Shown: piece by piece, positions 1 to 9,968 of the stretch
Layout: the number at the start of each line of letters is the position of its first letter
How positions within the stretch are numbered: the first letter of the stretch is position 1
Assembly: GCA_020425085.1 (NCBI GenBank)
Contig: JAGQRW010000004.1
Coordinates: forward strand, 248,001-312,000
Direction of reading: 5' to 3'
DNA: 64,000 nt
DNA from: Paracoccaceae bacterium
GTDB taxonomy: Bacteria > Pseudomonadota > Alphaproteobacteria > Rhodobacterales > Rhodobacteraceae
Position numbers and translations under genes: made by a program
Notes under the pieces: model-generated
What the model saw: the letters and a program-made list of their open reading frames with translations, nothing else
Told to the model about the DNA's origin: nothing
Database searches by the model: none

Positions 1-16
1 TCGCATCAAACGCCAT
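1..16 (-). CDS. Start of a downstream gene, probably ribD (truncated by window edge)
   Basis: On the minus strand an ATG lies two bases after the nrdR stop codon, preceded by the purine-rich GAAGAAG. Only five codons (MAFDA) are inside the window. In Alphaproteobacteria nrdR is usually followed directly by ribD, the bifunctional deaminase/reductase of riboflavin synthesis. Many RibD proteins start with a short run containing DARxM, which fits these residues. The assignment rests on gene order and five residues only. Confidence 0.4.
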
Positions 17-18
17 GG

Positions 19-486
19 CTATTCTTCTTCGGTCGGGGTCGGGCGCAGTTCCTGAACAAAATCCTCGAAATCATCGGCTTCCTGGAAGTTCTTGTAAACA
101 CTGGCAAATCGTACATAGGCGACGGTGTCGATACGGGCCAGGCTTTCCATCACGATTTCGCCGATCTTATCGGATTGCACATCGGTTTCACCCAGAGATT
201 CCAGCCGCCGCACGATGCCCGAGATCATCTGATCCACCCTTTCAGGATCAATAGGGCGTTTTTGCAAAGCGATCCGGATCGAGCGTTCCAGCTTGTCGCG
301 GTCGAATTCTTCGCGTTTGCCGTTCTTCTTGATGACAACGAGGTCGCGTAACTGCACCCTCTCATAAGTGGTGAAACGACCGCCACAGGCCGGACAGGAA
401 CGCCGGCGGCGGATTGCGATATGGTCTTCGGCGGGGCGACTGTCTTTGACCTGAGTGTCGATATTGCCGCAAAATGGGCAGCGCAT
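19..486 (-). CDS. nrdR: Transcriptional repressor NrdR
   Basis: NrdR is the zinc- and nucleotide-binding repressor of ribonucleotide reductase operons. At 155 residues it has the family's usual length. The N-terminus opens with MRCPFCG, and a second Cys pair in CPACGGRF completes the zinc ribbon (about residues 3-34). The ATP-cone follows from about residue 49 ([16 protein letters not shown]). It is followed after two bases by what looks like ribD, the common alphaproteobacterial order. No NrdR box was recognised in the 160 bases upstream. The identification is secure. Confidence 0.97.
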   Translation of the reverse strand: MRCPFCGNIDTQVKDSRPAEDHIAIRRRRSCPACGGRFTTYERVQLRDLVVIKKNGKREEFDRDKLERSIRIALQKRPIDPERVDQMISGIVRRLESLGETDVQSDKIGEIVMESLARIDTVAYVRFASVYKNFQEADDFEDFVQELRPTPTEEE

Positions 487-646
487 GAATGATTTCCTTG
501 TGGTTTTCGTCGAGGCTTACAGGCAGGGTTCGGCCCACTATATGCGCGCTTCAACTCTTTGTGTAGGGTATTTTATGTCCCACAACATGCTGACTTGACC
601 CCGAACATCTATTGCCAATAATCAAACCGGCGCAAAGGGGTAATAA

Positions 647-2041
647 ATGCTGAAATCCAAGGGCTTGTGGACCCTGGCACTGGGCTTGGTGCTGCTGCAT
701 ATCGCTTTGGCCGCCAATCTGCCACTGGTCGAGGATGAAACCTATTACCAGTTATGGGCCAGTCATCCAGCCGCCGGGTATTTTGACCATCCGCCGATGG
801 TGGCTTGGTCAATCGCTGCTGGACAGTGGCTGCTCGGTCCTTCGAACCTGGCGGTGCGAGCGGGGTCGATTCTGGCAATTTTCCTGCTCAACCTTGTGAC
901 CTTTCGCATTGCCTGGCTTTTGTCACGGGATCAGGCCACGGCATTTCGCGCCAGCCTTTGGGGGGCATCCACCATGCCACTGGCAGGGGTTGGGTTTGCC
1001 GCCACACCGGATCCGTTTTCGGCCCTGTTCTGGACGGCAGCGACCTGGGCCCTGGTCGAGGTTCTGAACCAGGGCCATCGCAACTGGTGGCTGTTGGTCG
1101 GTCTGTTTGCCGGGCTTGGGGTGTTGTCAAAATTCACCGGCTTCTTTTTCGGCCTTGCGCTGGTGATTTGGCTGTTTTCTAGCCGCAAGGGCCGGCGCTG
1201 GTTATCGGTCTGGCAGGTCTGGGCCGGGGCGGTGATCGGTATCCTGGTACTTTTGCCATTCCTTTACTGGAATTATCAACACGACTGGGTCGGGTTTCAG
1301 CGCCAGTTCGGGCGCGTCGGTGAAGCGGCGGCATTTTCGCCAACCGATTTCGTGCTGTTTTGCCTGTCTTTTGTTGTCTATCTCGGGCCTTTGCTGTTCT
1401 GGTTCGCGCTTCGGGGCGTAGCCTCGGCCAGGGTGCCACGGGTTCTGATCTGGCTGATTGCGCCGCTTTGTCTTTACCTTGTCTATCACGCCACCAAGGC
1501 CGCGGCGGGGGGGCAGTGGCTGGTGCCGATCTTTCCCACGCTGGCGGTGATTGCCGCCCATGGCACGGACAGAACCCGGTCAAGCCGCTGGGTTGCACCT
1601 TTGGGTTTCGGGCTGACGGCGCTGGCGATGCTGGTCGGGTTCTGGCCTGGTAAGGTTTTGATCGGTGGGCATAACCCGTTCACCCAAGTCCGGGGATGGG
1701 CGGCAGTCAGCGCCGGTATTCGCGCCGAAGTCCGGGATTCCGGCGCAGTCTGGATCGCCACTGATGCCTATGGGCTGACCGGGCAGTTGAACCATTATCT
1801 GGGGGCGGAAATCCCGGTCTGGTCGGTAACGGCTCCCGAACGCTATATGTTTCGTGGTCCATTTCCGCGCGAGTTTTGCCAACTGCCGGCGCTGTTCATC
1901 AGCCGATCCGAATTTGCAGGCGGTGTGCCGTATTTCACCAGCACCAGGCCCCTGCCGGCCCTTGACCGACTAGAGGGTGACCGGCTGTTGATGCGCTATC
2001 ATACGGCGCGGGTTTCGGGCCTGAAGTCCTGCCCGCCCTAG
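647..2041 (+). CDS. GT39/ArnT-type membrane glycosyltransferase
   Basis: This 464-residue multi-spanning inner-membrane protein has the architecture of glycosyltransferase family 39/83 enzymes (protein mannosyltransferase, ArnT), which use polyprenyl-phosphate sugar donors on the periplasmic side. The first periplasmic loop contains VEDETYYQLW followed by GYFDHPPMVAW, the acidic signature of the family. Some ten hydrophobic segments follow, with a short C-terminal periplasmic region. The acceptor cannot be told from sequence; lipid A, a lipid carrier or a surface glycan are possible. The stop codon overlaps the converging yjbQ-like gene by four bases. The start is the ATG at 647; an AAAGGGG lies about eight bases upstream. 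Confidence 0.85.
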   Translation: MLKSKGLWTLALGLVLLHIALAANLPLVEDETYYQLWASHPAAGYFDHPPMVAWSIAAGQWLLGPSNLAVRAGSILAIFLLNLVTFRIAWLLSRDQATAFRASLWGASTMPLAGVGFAATPDPFSALFWTAATWALVEVLNQGHRNWWLLVGLFAGLGVLSKFTGFFFGLALVIWLFSSRKGRRWLSVWQVWAGAVIGILVLLPFLYWNYQHDWVGFQRQFGRVGEAAAFSPTDFVLFCLSFVVYLGPLLFWFALRGVASARVPRVLIWLIAPLCLYLVYHATKAAAGGQWLVPIFPTLAVIAAHGTDRTRSSRWVAPLGFGLTALAMLVGFWPGKVLIGGHNPFTQVRGWAAVSAGIRAEVRDSGAVWIATDAYGLTGQLNHYLGAEIPVWSVTAPERYMFRGPFPREFCQLPALFISRSEFAGGVPYFTSTRPLPALDRLEGDRLLMRYHTARVSGLKSCPP

Positions 2042-2442
2042 GCCAGATATGCAGCGACCTGACGGCGGTGCGGCTGATTGCGATGCTCAAACAGATAGAT
2101 GCCCTGCCAGGTTCCAAGCAACATGCGCCCATCCCTGACCGGGATCGACAGGTTGACCGGCAGCATCGCCGCCTTGATATGCGCCGGCATATCATCGGCA
2201 CCTTCAAGGGTGTGGGTTAGCCAGGACATCGCGGGATCGTTGCCATCCGGCACCAGCCGTTGCAAAAATGCCGCCAGATCGGCCTGAACCGAGGGGTCGG
2301 CATTTTCCTGAATCAGCAGACTGCAAGAGGTATGGCGCACGAACAGTGTCAGCAGGCCATCGCCCTTGACCCAGCTTTCCAGATCAGCGGTGAATTCGTA
2401 AAGGCCGGGGCCGTTTGTGGGGATGGTGAAGGTGGTTTGCAT
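2038..2442 (-). CDS. YjbQ/UPF0047 family protein
   Basis: This 134-residue protein belongs to the YjbQ (UPF0047) family, small trimeric proteins. Some members have weak thiamine-phosphate synthase activity, and the true role is unsettled. Visible family features are FVRHTSCSLLIQENAD near residue 34, WLTHTLEGADDMPAHIKAAMLP in the middle, and LGTWQGIYLFEHRN near the end. The conserved histidines lie in the first two blocks. It converges on the glycosyltransferase gene with a four-base 3' overlap. About 110 bases without a recognisable element separate its start from the HEPN-like gene upstream. Confidence 0.9.
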   Translation of the reverse strand: MQTTFTIPTNGPGLYEFTADLESWVKGDGLLTLFVRHTSCSLLIQENADPSVQADLAAFLQRLVPDGNDPAMSWLTHTLEGADDMPAHIKAAMLPVNLSIPVRDGRMLLGTWQGIYLFEHRNQPHRRQVAAYLA

Positions 2443-2552
2443 TTCGGGTACTTCTGCAATTCACAGGCAAAATAGCCGGGGTCAACGGCCGAGGGAAGTC
2501 CCGAGTGTAGACAGCGCCGTCTGGAGGAAGTGGCGTGCGAGCTCTCTACAAC

Positions 2553-3124
2553 TCACGAAGGTGCATCTTTTAGGTTTACTGTTGCCAGTTTTGCAGCATC
2601 CGAAATCGCTCGCCATTGATCTTCAATCGTTTTGAGGTGCTGACCACTGATTCGGTCGGGAGAAGGTAAGCCTTGAACATATTCGACACCGCGCAGAACC
2701 TCGTATACGGCTCGGTAGACAATTAACCCTGTTTTACCCATTGGCGCGAGATGCGGATGAGCTGATGCTCGTTTGGTTTGGTCAAGGTCGTGATGAGCGG
2801 CATATGTATCGCGATACTTTCGAATTTCGTCCGAAAGGGTGGTAACCCTCGAAGATTGTCCTTCTAGTTGTACCTCAAGGTTCCGGCGAACTTCGGTTGT
2901 TGTGTCAGGAAAGAGTTTTCTCCAGTGGATATCTTGATTTTTCTCTGCACCAAAGATCTTACACCAAGAAATTACCGACACGTCCATCAGGCACGCATCA
3001 TAAAGACGAAAGAAGTTTAATTGATTGCTTGAATCAATTGACAGCGCTTTTTTCATCGAAATGCAACGCAGTAATGTCAGGAGTACTTGCGCAGATTCGC
3101 GAAACATCCTGACTTCATCGCGGG

Positions 3125-3128
<4 letters not shown>
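2553..3128 (-). CDS. HEPN/AbiU2-like protein of unknown function
   Basis: This 191-residue protein looks mostly alpha-helical. It carries a hydrophobic helix with [20 protein letters not shown] (about residues 50-70) and then [16 protein letters not shown] near residue 103. The RDTYAAH stretch fits the Rx4-6H motif of HEPN-fold RNases, and the overall pattern resembles the AbiU2-type HEPN family; this is recognition by eye, not a search. The GTG start overlaps the rpoD stop (GTGA), so translation is probably coupled to rpoD. Base composition is visibly less GC-rich than its neighbours, which suggests acquisition by transfer. A defence or toxin role is possible. No antitoxin-like partner is adjacent. 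Confidence 0.6.
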
Positions 3129-5164
<2,036 letters not shown>

Positions 5165-5189
5165 AGGTCACTCCTGTCTCGGAAAAGGA

Positions 5190-5257
5190 CGAATCACTGA
5201 TAGCGTGAACCGAATACGAATCATATCGGGGAATCAACACGGCGAATCAGTGATTCG
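5190..5257. promoter_or_regulatory. Reiterated GAATCA motif in the rpoD-dnaG spacer
   Basis: The 102-base spacer between dnaG and rpoD contains four copies of GAATCA on the plus strand (from 5191, 5218, 5231 and 5244). The outer two extend to GAATCACTGAT and to the near-perfect dyad CGAATCAGTGATTCG (5243-5257). Because rpoD is read leftward from 5164, this is its promoter region. A transcription-factor binding cluster is a reasonable inference; no known consensus was recognised. The dyad could also act in the dnaG 3' end. Confidence 0.45.
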
Positions 5258-5266
5258 CAATGCATG

Positions 5267-7213
5267 TTAGTGTTTTTTCTTTACCCAACCCTGACTGTCG
5301 ATGAAGTTTTGCAGGTATTTCGACATTTTTTCACGATCCTCTGATTCGGTTCCACCGGCAGGCAAGGTGGCGCGGTTGGCGATTTCGCGGGCCCGGACCG
5401 ATTCGAACAGCCGCCAGGTCAGGCCCTCATCGACCAGACCGGTCATGTCCCTTTCGGCATCGCTCATCTCCGCGGCACTGCCACGGTTGGCCTCGAGTTT
5501 CGCCAGTTCTTCGGCCAAAGCCATTCGGGCGGTGGCCGGATCTACCGGTTTCAGTATGGCTGGCAGAATACGCACATGGCCAAGCGCCAGCAGTTTTTCA
5601 ACCGTCCCCGGGCCGATTTCCGACGAAATTTTTTCTTTCAGGGCAACAGCATCCTGGCCGACCATAGGTGCCAGCCTGATCAATGCGTTGCGAAGCAGGC
5701 GGTGTTCCTCGGCACCGAAATGCAGCTTTTCCAGCGCGGTCTCAAAATCCGCTACTATATCGGGATAGCTAAGGCACAGTGCGAGAACTGCGGTTTCGCG
5801 CCGCATTTCGCCATCGTCTGCGGCCCGCACCAACAGCGATGCGCGGGTGTTTTCGGCGGGAAGAACTGGCGGCTTGCGGCCCGGCCAAGGCTGCCTAAAG
5901 CTAAAACCGCTGTCGCGGTTCCGACCTTTGGGGGCAAACAGATCGCGGCGCAATTCCCTGATTGCAGCCACATAGTGATCGTGGATCGAGCGGTCCCTGA
6001 TCTTGCCAAGCACCGCCTTTAACGAGGCATCCAGTGTGGCCCGGCGTTCCGGGCTGTCAAACGATCGGCTGTCGATCTCGCGCTGCCACAGCAGATCGAC
6101 CATCGGTCGCGCCTGATCCAGCAGCGATTGCATTGCCGCCCTGCCGCGGGTGCGAATCAGATCGTCGGGATCCAGCCCCTCAGGCAGCAGCGCGAACCTT
6201 AACGAGCGGCCCGCCTCCAACAGCGGCAGCGCAACGTCAATCAGGCGCATCGCCGCCTTGAGGCCAGCCTTGTCGCCATCAAGTGCGATCACCGGTTCCG
6301 GTGCCAGCCGCCACATCAGCATGAGTTGCTGTTCGGTGATGGCGGTGCCAAGTGGGGCGACAACATTGGCAAAACCGGCTTCGGCCAGGGCGATCACATC
6401 CATATAACCTTCGACCACGATCAGGCTGCCGGCCCTGCCTGCCGCCTCACGCGCGGGGGCGGCATTGTAAAGGCTTCGGCCCTTGTCAAATAGTAAGGTT
6501 TCATTTGAGTTCAGATACTTGGCACGTGCGTTCGGATCCATGGCGCGGCCACCAAAGGCAACTGCGCGACCACGAAGATCGCGGATCGGAAACATGATGC
6601 GGCCCCGGAACCGGTCAAACAACGCGCCGCCATCGTCGGGTTTTATCGCCAATCCGGCATTTACAATCAGTTCCGGCGCGATGCCCTTGGCGTCAAGATG
6701 CTGGACAAGTGCGGCCCTTTCGCTGGTGGCGAAACCAAGTTCGAACAGCGCCTGCGTCTCGTTGCTCAACCCACGGCGGGTCAGGTAATCGCGGGCATCG
6801 GCGGCGGCGGCGGTGTTGAGGTTGAGGCGGTAAAACTGCACCGCCATCTCCATTATTTTTGCCAGTTGGCCCTGTTGGTCGGCGGTTTTCCTGGCTTCGG
6901 GGTTCGGGGCGGGCAGGCTCATCCCGGCTTCGCGCGCGAGAATCTCGACCGCTTCCATGAAACTGACATTCTCGGTTTCCCGAATGAAACTGAGGGCATC
7001 GCCCTTGGCATGGCAGCCAAAGCAGTAATAAAACCCTTTGCGGTCATCCAGATGGAAACTGGCGGTCTTTTCCTGATGAAACGGGCAAGGTGCCCAGTAA
7101 TCGCCCTTGCCGGGGTTGGATTTGCGCTGATCCCAACTAACTTTACGCCCGACGACATGCGACAGGGACACGCGGTTGCGAAGTTCGTCGATAAATCCGT
7201 TTGGCAGGCTCAT
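5267..7213 (-). CDS. dnaG: DNA primase DnaG
   Basis: DnaG makes the RNA primers for DNA replication. The 648-residue protein has the CHC2 zinc finger (CPFHQEK ... YYCFGCHAKGD, residues 42-71). The TOPRIM domain follows, with the VVEGYMDVIAL block near residue 265 and the metal-binding ALDGDKAG near 313. A C-terminal helicase-interaction region completes it. The order dnaG then rpoD is the usual macromolecular-synthesis arrangement; the spacer is 102 bases. ATG at 7213 begins MSLPNGFIDELRNRVSL, the normal start for the family. Confidence 0.98.
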   Translation of the reverse strand: MSLPNGFIDELRNRVSLSHVVGRKVSWDQRKSNPGKGDYWAPCPFHQEKTASFHLDDRKGFYYCFGCHAKGDALSFIRETENVSFMEAVEILAREAGMSLPAPNPEARKTADQQGQLAKIMEMAVQFYRLNLNTAAAADARDYLTRRGLSNETQALFELGFATSERAALVQHLDAKGIAPELIVNAGLAIKPDDGGALFDRFRGRIMFPIRDLRGRAVAFGGRAMDPNARAKYLNSNETLLFDKGRSLYNAAPAREAAGRAGSLIVVEGYMDVIALAEAGFANVVAPLGTAITEQQLMLMWRLAPEPVIALDGDKAGLKAAMRLIDVALPLLEAGRSLRFALLPEGLDPDDLIRTRGRAAMQSLLDQARPMVDLLWQREIDSRSFDSPERRATLDASLKAVLGKIRDRSIHDHYVAAIRELRRDLFAPKGRNRDSGFSFRQPWPGRKPPVLPAENTRASLLVRAADDGEMRRETAVLALCLSYPDIVADFETALEKLHFGAEEHRLLRNALIRLAPMVGQDAVALKEKISSEIGPGTVEKLLALGHVRILPAILKPVDPATARMALAEELAKLEANRGSAAEMSDAERDMTGLVDEGLTWRLFESVRAREIANRATLPAGGTESEDREKMSKYLQNFIDSQGWVKKKH

Positions 7214-7251
7214 GCGGGTGAATATCGGTCTTCACCGCCAAGGGCGCAAGG

Positions 7252-7290
7252 GCATTGAGGGCGGAGCCTCCGGCGGGAGTATTTTGCGAA
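7252..7290 (-). repeat. Partial copy of a dispersed 'AAAATACTCC' element
   Basis: Read on the minus strand, this short intergenic segment begins GCAAAATACTCC and continues into a GC-rich hairpin-forming tract (CGCCGGAGGCTCCGCC). The first part matches the core of the longer repeats at 15125 and 23823; the GC-rich part is different. It lies between dnaG and the DUF6476 gene. It is probably a variant of the same repeat family and may act in transcript termination. Confidence 0.45.
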
Positions 7291-7296
7291 CAATGA

Positions 7297-7617
7297 TTAA
7301 CGAGGGGCGATCCGGATACTTTGGCGCAGGCTGTTATCATCGCGGTTGAAGATCAGGATTTGGTTATCGGTAGTGACCACGGCGTACCAGTCGCCACCTT
7401 GGGTGAAACTGCTGGCTTTGGTGCCGTCCGGCAGGCTGATGGTGCTTGGCAGCGGCGGCGAATCTTCGACGGTGCGAATTACATTTGGAACGCGGATGAC
7501 AATCAGTACGATGATGGTTACAAGACCGGCAATCATCGAGGCGGTCAGGATGGTGACAAGCACCCTCAGGAACCTCAGATTGGCGGGTTCGCCTGAATTT
7601 TCCGGAAGTTCGTTCAT
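7297..7617 (-). CDS. DUF6476-type small membrane protein
   Basis: This protein has 106 residues from the ATG at 7617 (MNELPENSGEPANLRFL). One strong transmembrane helix (about residues 20-42, LVTILTASMIAGLVTIIVLIV) is followed by a soluble domain of about 60 residues ending LRQSIRIAPR. It matches in layout the DUF6476 proteins that I associate with Rhodobacterales, and its function is unknown. The start codon overlaps that of the divergent rluA-type gene in the sequence CATG. A start nine codons earlier (7644) would overlap further into that gene and is less likely. Confidence 0.75.
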   Translation of the reverse strand: MNELPENSGEPANLRFLRVLVTILTASMIAGLVTIIVLIVIRVPNVIRTVEDSPPLPSTISLPDGTKASSFTQGGDWYAVVTTDNQILIFNRDDNSLRQSIRIAPR

Positions 7618-8656
7618 GGCCAGTTCTGTTCTTGACGTTACCATCGGGGAAAATCCCCCGACACGGCTTGATAAGGCCTTGGCAGAGATTGTGCCAGAGG
7701 CAGCTGCACTGTCGCGTTCACGGCTGGTGCGGCTGATTGCCGAGGGTCAGGTGCGCCGTTTGGGTGACGATGAGGCCGTGACCGAGGTCAAGACCAGGGC
7801 AAAGGCGGGCGAAGTCTGGCAGATCATACTGCCCGAACCTGAGGAAGTGGCCACCAGGCCCGAGAATATCGCGCTGTCGGTTGTCTACGAGGATGACGAT
7901 CTGATCGTCATCGACAAACCCGCCGGAATGGTGGTGCATCCGGCGCCGGGTTCAACCAAAGGTACCCTGGTCAATGCGCTTTTGCATCATTTCAAGGGCG
8001 AGTTGTCGGGCATTGGCGGCGAGAAACGACCGGGGATCGTGCATCGGATCGACAAGGATACCTCGGGCTTGCTGGTGGTGGCGAAATCCGATCGGGCGCA
8101 TCATGGGCTGGCGGCGCAATTTGCCGATCACACGATCGAGCGTCACTACCGTGCCGTATGTTTCGGTATACCAAGCCGGGCCGATCCGCGCCTTGCCGGG
8201 ATTTCCGGCGTAGCGTTTGAGCCGGGCAATGTCATTCGCATTTCCGGCAATATCGCCCGCCACAGGAACGACCGAAAGCGTCAGGCGGTGGTGGTCAATG
8301 CCGGACGGCACGCCATCACCCGGCTGAAGGTGATCGAGGATTTCGGCAATGCCGCCTTGCTGGATTGCTGGCTGGAAACCGGGCGAACGCATCAGATCAG
8401 GGTGCATCTTGCCCATGCCGGCCACGGTTTGATCGGCGATGCCACCTATGGCGGGCGGCGGGTGATTGCCGCCAGATCGCTTTCGCCCGAGGCACAGGCG
8501 GCGGTAAAGGCGTTTCCGCGTCAGGCCCTGCACGCTGCCACATTGGGGTTTCAGCACCCGGCAAGCGGCGAGCATCTTGCGTTTACGGCAGCAATGCCCG
8601 ATGATATGTGCGCCCTTCTGGATGCGCTTGCAGATCGTACATGCACACAGGGTTGA
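7616..8656 (+). CDS. RluA-family 23S rRNA pseudouridine synthase
   Basis: This 346-residue protein has an S4 RNA-binding domain (about residues 14-70, TRLDKALAEIVPEAAALSRSR in part) followed by the RluA catalytic domain. The catalytic aspartate is in HRIDKDTSGLLVVAKSD, near residue 145. The YEDDDLIVIDKPAGMVVHPAPG block lies near residue 90 and GRTHQIRVHLAHAGHGLIGD near 255. These suit RluD, which modifies helix 69 of 23S rRNA, or RluC. I chose ATG at 7616 because GGAAG sits seven bases upstream and the family normally begins here. An in-frame extension to 7346 runs antisense through the DUF6476 gene and is not credible. Confidence 0.93.
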   Translation: MASSVLDVTIGENPPTRLDKALAEIVPEAAALSRSRLVRLIAEGQVRRLGDDEAVTEVKTRAKAGEVWQIILPEPEEVATRPENIALSVVYEDDDLIVIDKPAGMVVHPAPGSTKGTLVNALLHHFKGELSGIGGEKRPGIVHRIDKDTSGLLVVAKSDRAHHGLAAQFADHTIERHYRAVCFGIPSRADPRLAGISGVAFEPGNVIRISGNIARHRNDRKRQAVVVNAGRHAITRLKVIEDFGNAALLDCWLETGRTHQIRVHLAHAGHGLIGDATYGGRRVIAARSLSPEAQAAVKAFPRQALHAATLGFQHPASGEHLAFTAAMPDDMCALLDALADRTCTQG

Positions 8657-8664
8657 CCCGGTCA

Positions 8665-8692
8665 CTTGAAATGCCGGCTTTTAGCCCTATCT
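8665..8692 (+). promoter_or_regulatory. Probable sigma-32 (heat-shock) promoter of rpoH
   Basis: CTTGAA (8665-8670), a 14-base spacer and CCCTATCT (8685-8692) match the RpoH-type promoter pattern (CTTGAA, then a CCCCAT-like -10). It lies about 40 bases before the rpoH start at 8731. This would let the heat-shock sigma factor drive its own gene. A sigma-70 promoter cannot be excluded. Confidence 0.55.
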
Positions 8693-8730
8693 CTGTTATG
8701 TAACGGTCATTAACATTGAACGGAAACGCC

Positions 8731-9624
8731 ATGAGTTATGCCAACCTGCCAGCCCCCTCACCCGAACAGGGGCTGAATCGCTACATGCAGGAAATCCGCA
8801 AATTCCCGATGCTGGAACCGGAAGAGGAATTCATGCTGGCAAAACGCTGGGTCGATCATGAAGACAGCAGTGCGGCGCACAAGCTGGTGACCTCGCATCT
8901 GAGGCTGGCGGCGAAAATCGCCATGGGCTATCGTGGTTATGGATTGCCGGTGGCCGAGGTAGTGTCCGAGGCCAATGTCGGCCTGATGCAGGCGGTGAAA
9001 CGTTTTGATCCCGACAAGGGATTTCGCCTTTCGACCTATGCCATGTGGTGGATCCGAGCCAGTATTCAGGAATATATCCTGCGGTCCTGGTCGCTGGTGA
9101 AAATGGGCACGACCAGTGCGCAAAAGAAACTGTTCTTCAATCTGAGAAAAGCCAAGAACCGCATCGGGGCGCTGGAAACCGGCGATCTTCGCCCGGAAAA
9201 TGTCGAACGTATCGCCCATGATCTTAATGTCACCGAGGATGAAGTGATTTCCATGAACCGGCGCATGGCCGGCGGCGATGCTTCGCTCAACGCGCAAATC
9301 TCTACCGACGGTGAGGGCGCTTCGGAATGGCAGGACTGGCTCGAGGATGAAGACGCCGATCAGGCCGGCGACTATGCCGAAAAGCAGGAACTCGACACCA
9401 GGCGTGAATTGCTGCTGGAAGCAATGGAAGACCTGAACGAGCGCGAAAAGGACATCCTGATGAAACGCAAGCTGGAAGACAGCCCGGTGACGCTGGAGGA
9501 GCTATCCGGCGAATACAATGTCAGCCGTGAGCGGATCAGGCAGATCGAGGTTCGGGCATTTGAAAAGCTGCAAAAGAAAATGCGCCAACTGGCGGCCGAA
9601 AAGGGCATGCTGATCCCGGCGTGA
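8731..9624 (+). CDS. rpoH: RNA polymerase heat-shock sigma factor RpoH (sigma-32)
   Basis: This 297-residue sigma-32 factor directs heat-shock transcription. Region 2 contains HLRLAAKIAMGYRGYGLPVAEVVSEANVG (in part) and GFRLSTYAMWWIRASIQEYIL. The RpoH box, specific to this subgroup, is visible as QKKLFFNLRKAK near residue 132. Region 4 ends with [26 protein letters not shown] at 8731 is preceded by CGGAAA and gives the normal start MSYANLPAPSPEQGLNRY; an upstream TTG in the same frame is unlikely. A sigma-32-like promoter lies just upstream. Confidence 0.97.
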   Translation: MSYANLPAPSPEQGLNRYMQEIRKFPMLEPEEEFMLAKRWVDHEDSSAAHKLVTSHLRLAAKIAMGYRGYGLPVAEVVSEANVGLMQAVKRFDPDKGFRLSTYAMWWIRASIQEYILRSWSLVKMGTTSAQKKLFFNLRKAKNRIGALETGDLRPENVERIAHDLNVTEDEVISMNRRMAGGDASLNAQISTDGEGASEWQDWLEDEDADQAGDYAEKQELDTRRELLLEAMEDLNEREKDILMKRKLEDSPVTLEELSGEYNVSRERIRQIEVRAFEKLQKKMRQLAAEKGMLIPA

Positions 9625-9637
9625 AAGGACGAATACC

Positions 9638-9925
9638 ATGAGCGTCAGTAACGATATTCCCCAGCAGCATGACATCTATGCGCCGCCATCAAATATCTGG
9701 GTGCGCGGCCTTTTCATGCTGATCTTTGCAATTCTGGTCAGGATCGCGGCGATTCTATTGGCGGCGCTGACGGTGATCCAGTTTTTCTGGATGCTGTTCA
9801 CCAAAGACAGAAATCGGGCGGTTGCGGATTTCGGCCAATCTCTAGGCAAGTGGCTGGCGCGGGTGGCGGATTTTCAAACCGGGGTTAGCGACGACAAGCC
9901 GTTTCCCTGGCGCGGTCTGGAATAG
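9638..9925 (+). CDS. DUF4389 domain membrane protein
   Basis: A 95-residue protein that begins 13 bases after rpoH, with AAAGGA just upstream of the ATG, so it is probably in the same transcript. It contains a bipartite hydrophobic region (about residues 25-55, LFMLIFAILVRIAAILLAALTVIQFFWMLF seen in part), then FTKDRNRAVADFGQSLGKWLARV. This layout is typical of DUF4389 proteins. The function is unknown. A GC-rich hairpin with no T-run follows the stop codon. Confidence 0.8.
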   Translation: MSVSNDIPQQHDIYAPPSNIWVRGLFMLIFAILVRIAAILLAALTVIQFFWMLFTKDRNRAVADFGQSLGKWLARVADFQTGVSDDKPFPWRGLE

Positions 9926-9968
9926 GGAGCCGGCCAAACCGGTTCCTGGCACCATCTGCCGGGGATTG

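Noticed and set aside
2443-2552. A tRNA or other RNA gene between yjbQ and the HEPN-like gene
   Set aside because: I could not fold a cloverleaf or identify a known RNA; only scattered short stems are seen.
7346-7615. N-terminal extension of the RluA-type protein by 90 codons
   Set aside because: The extension is antisense to the DUF6476 gene, has no S4-domain character, and a good ribosome site lies before the ATG at 7616.
9925-9950. Terminator after the DUF4389 gene
   Set aside because: GGAGCCGG and CCGGTTCC can pair with one wobble, but no T-run follows, so a rho-independent terminator is not supported.
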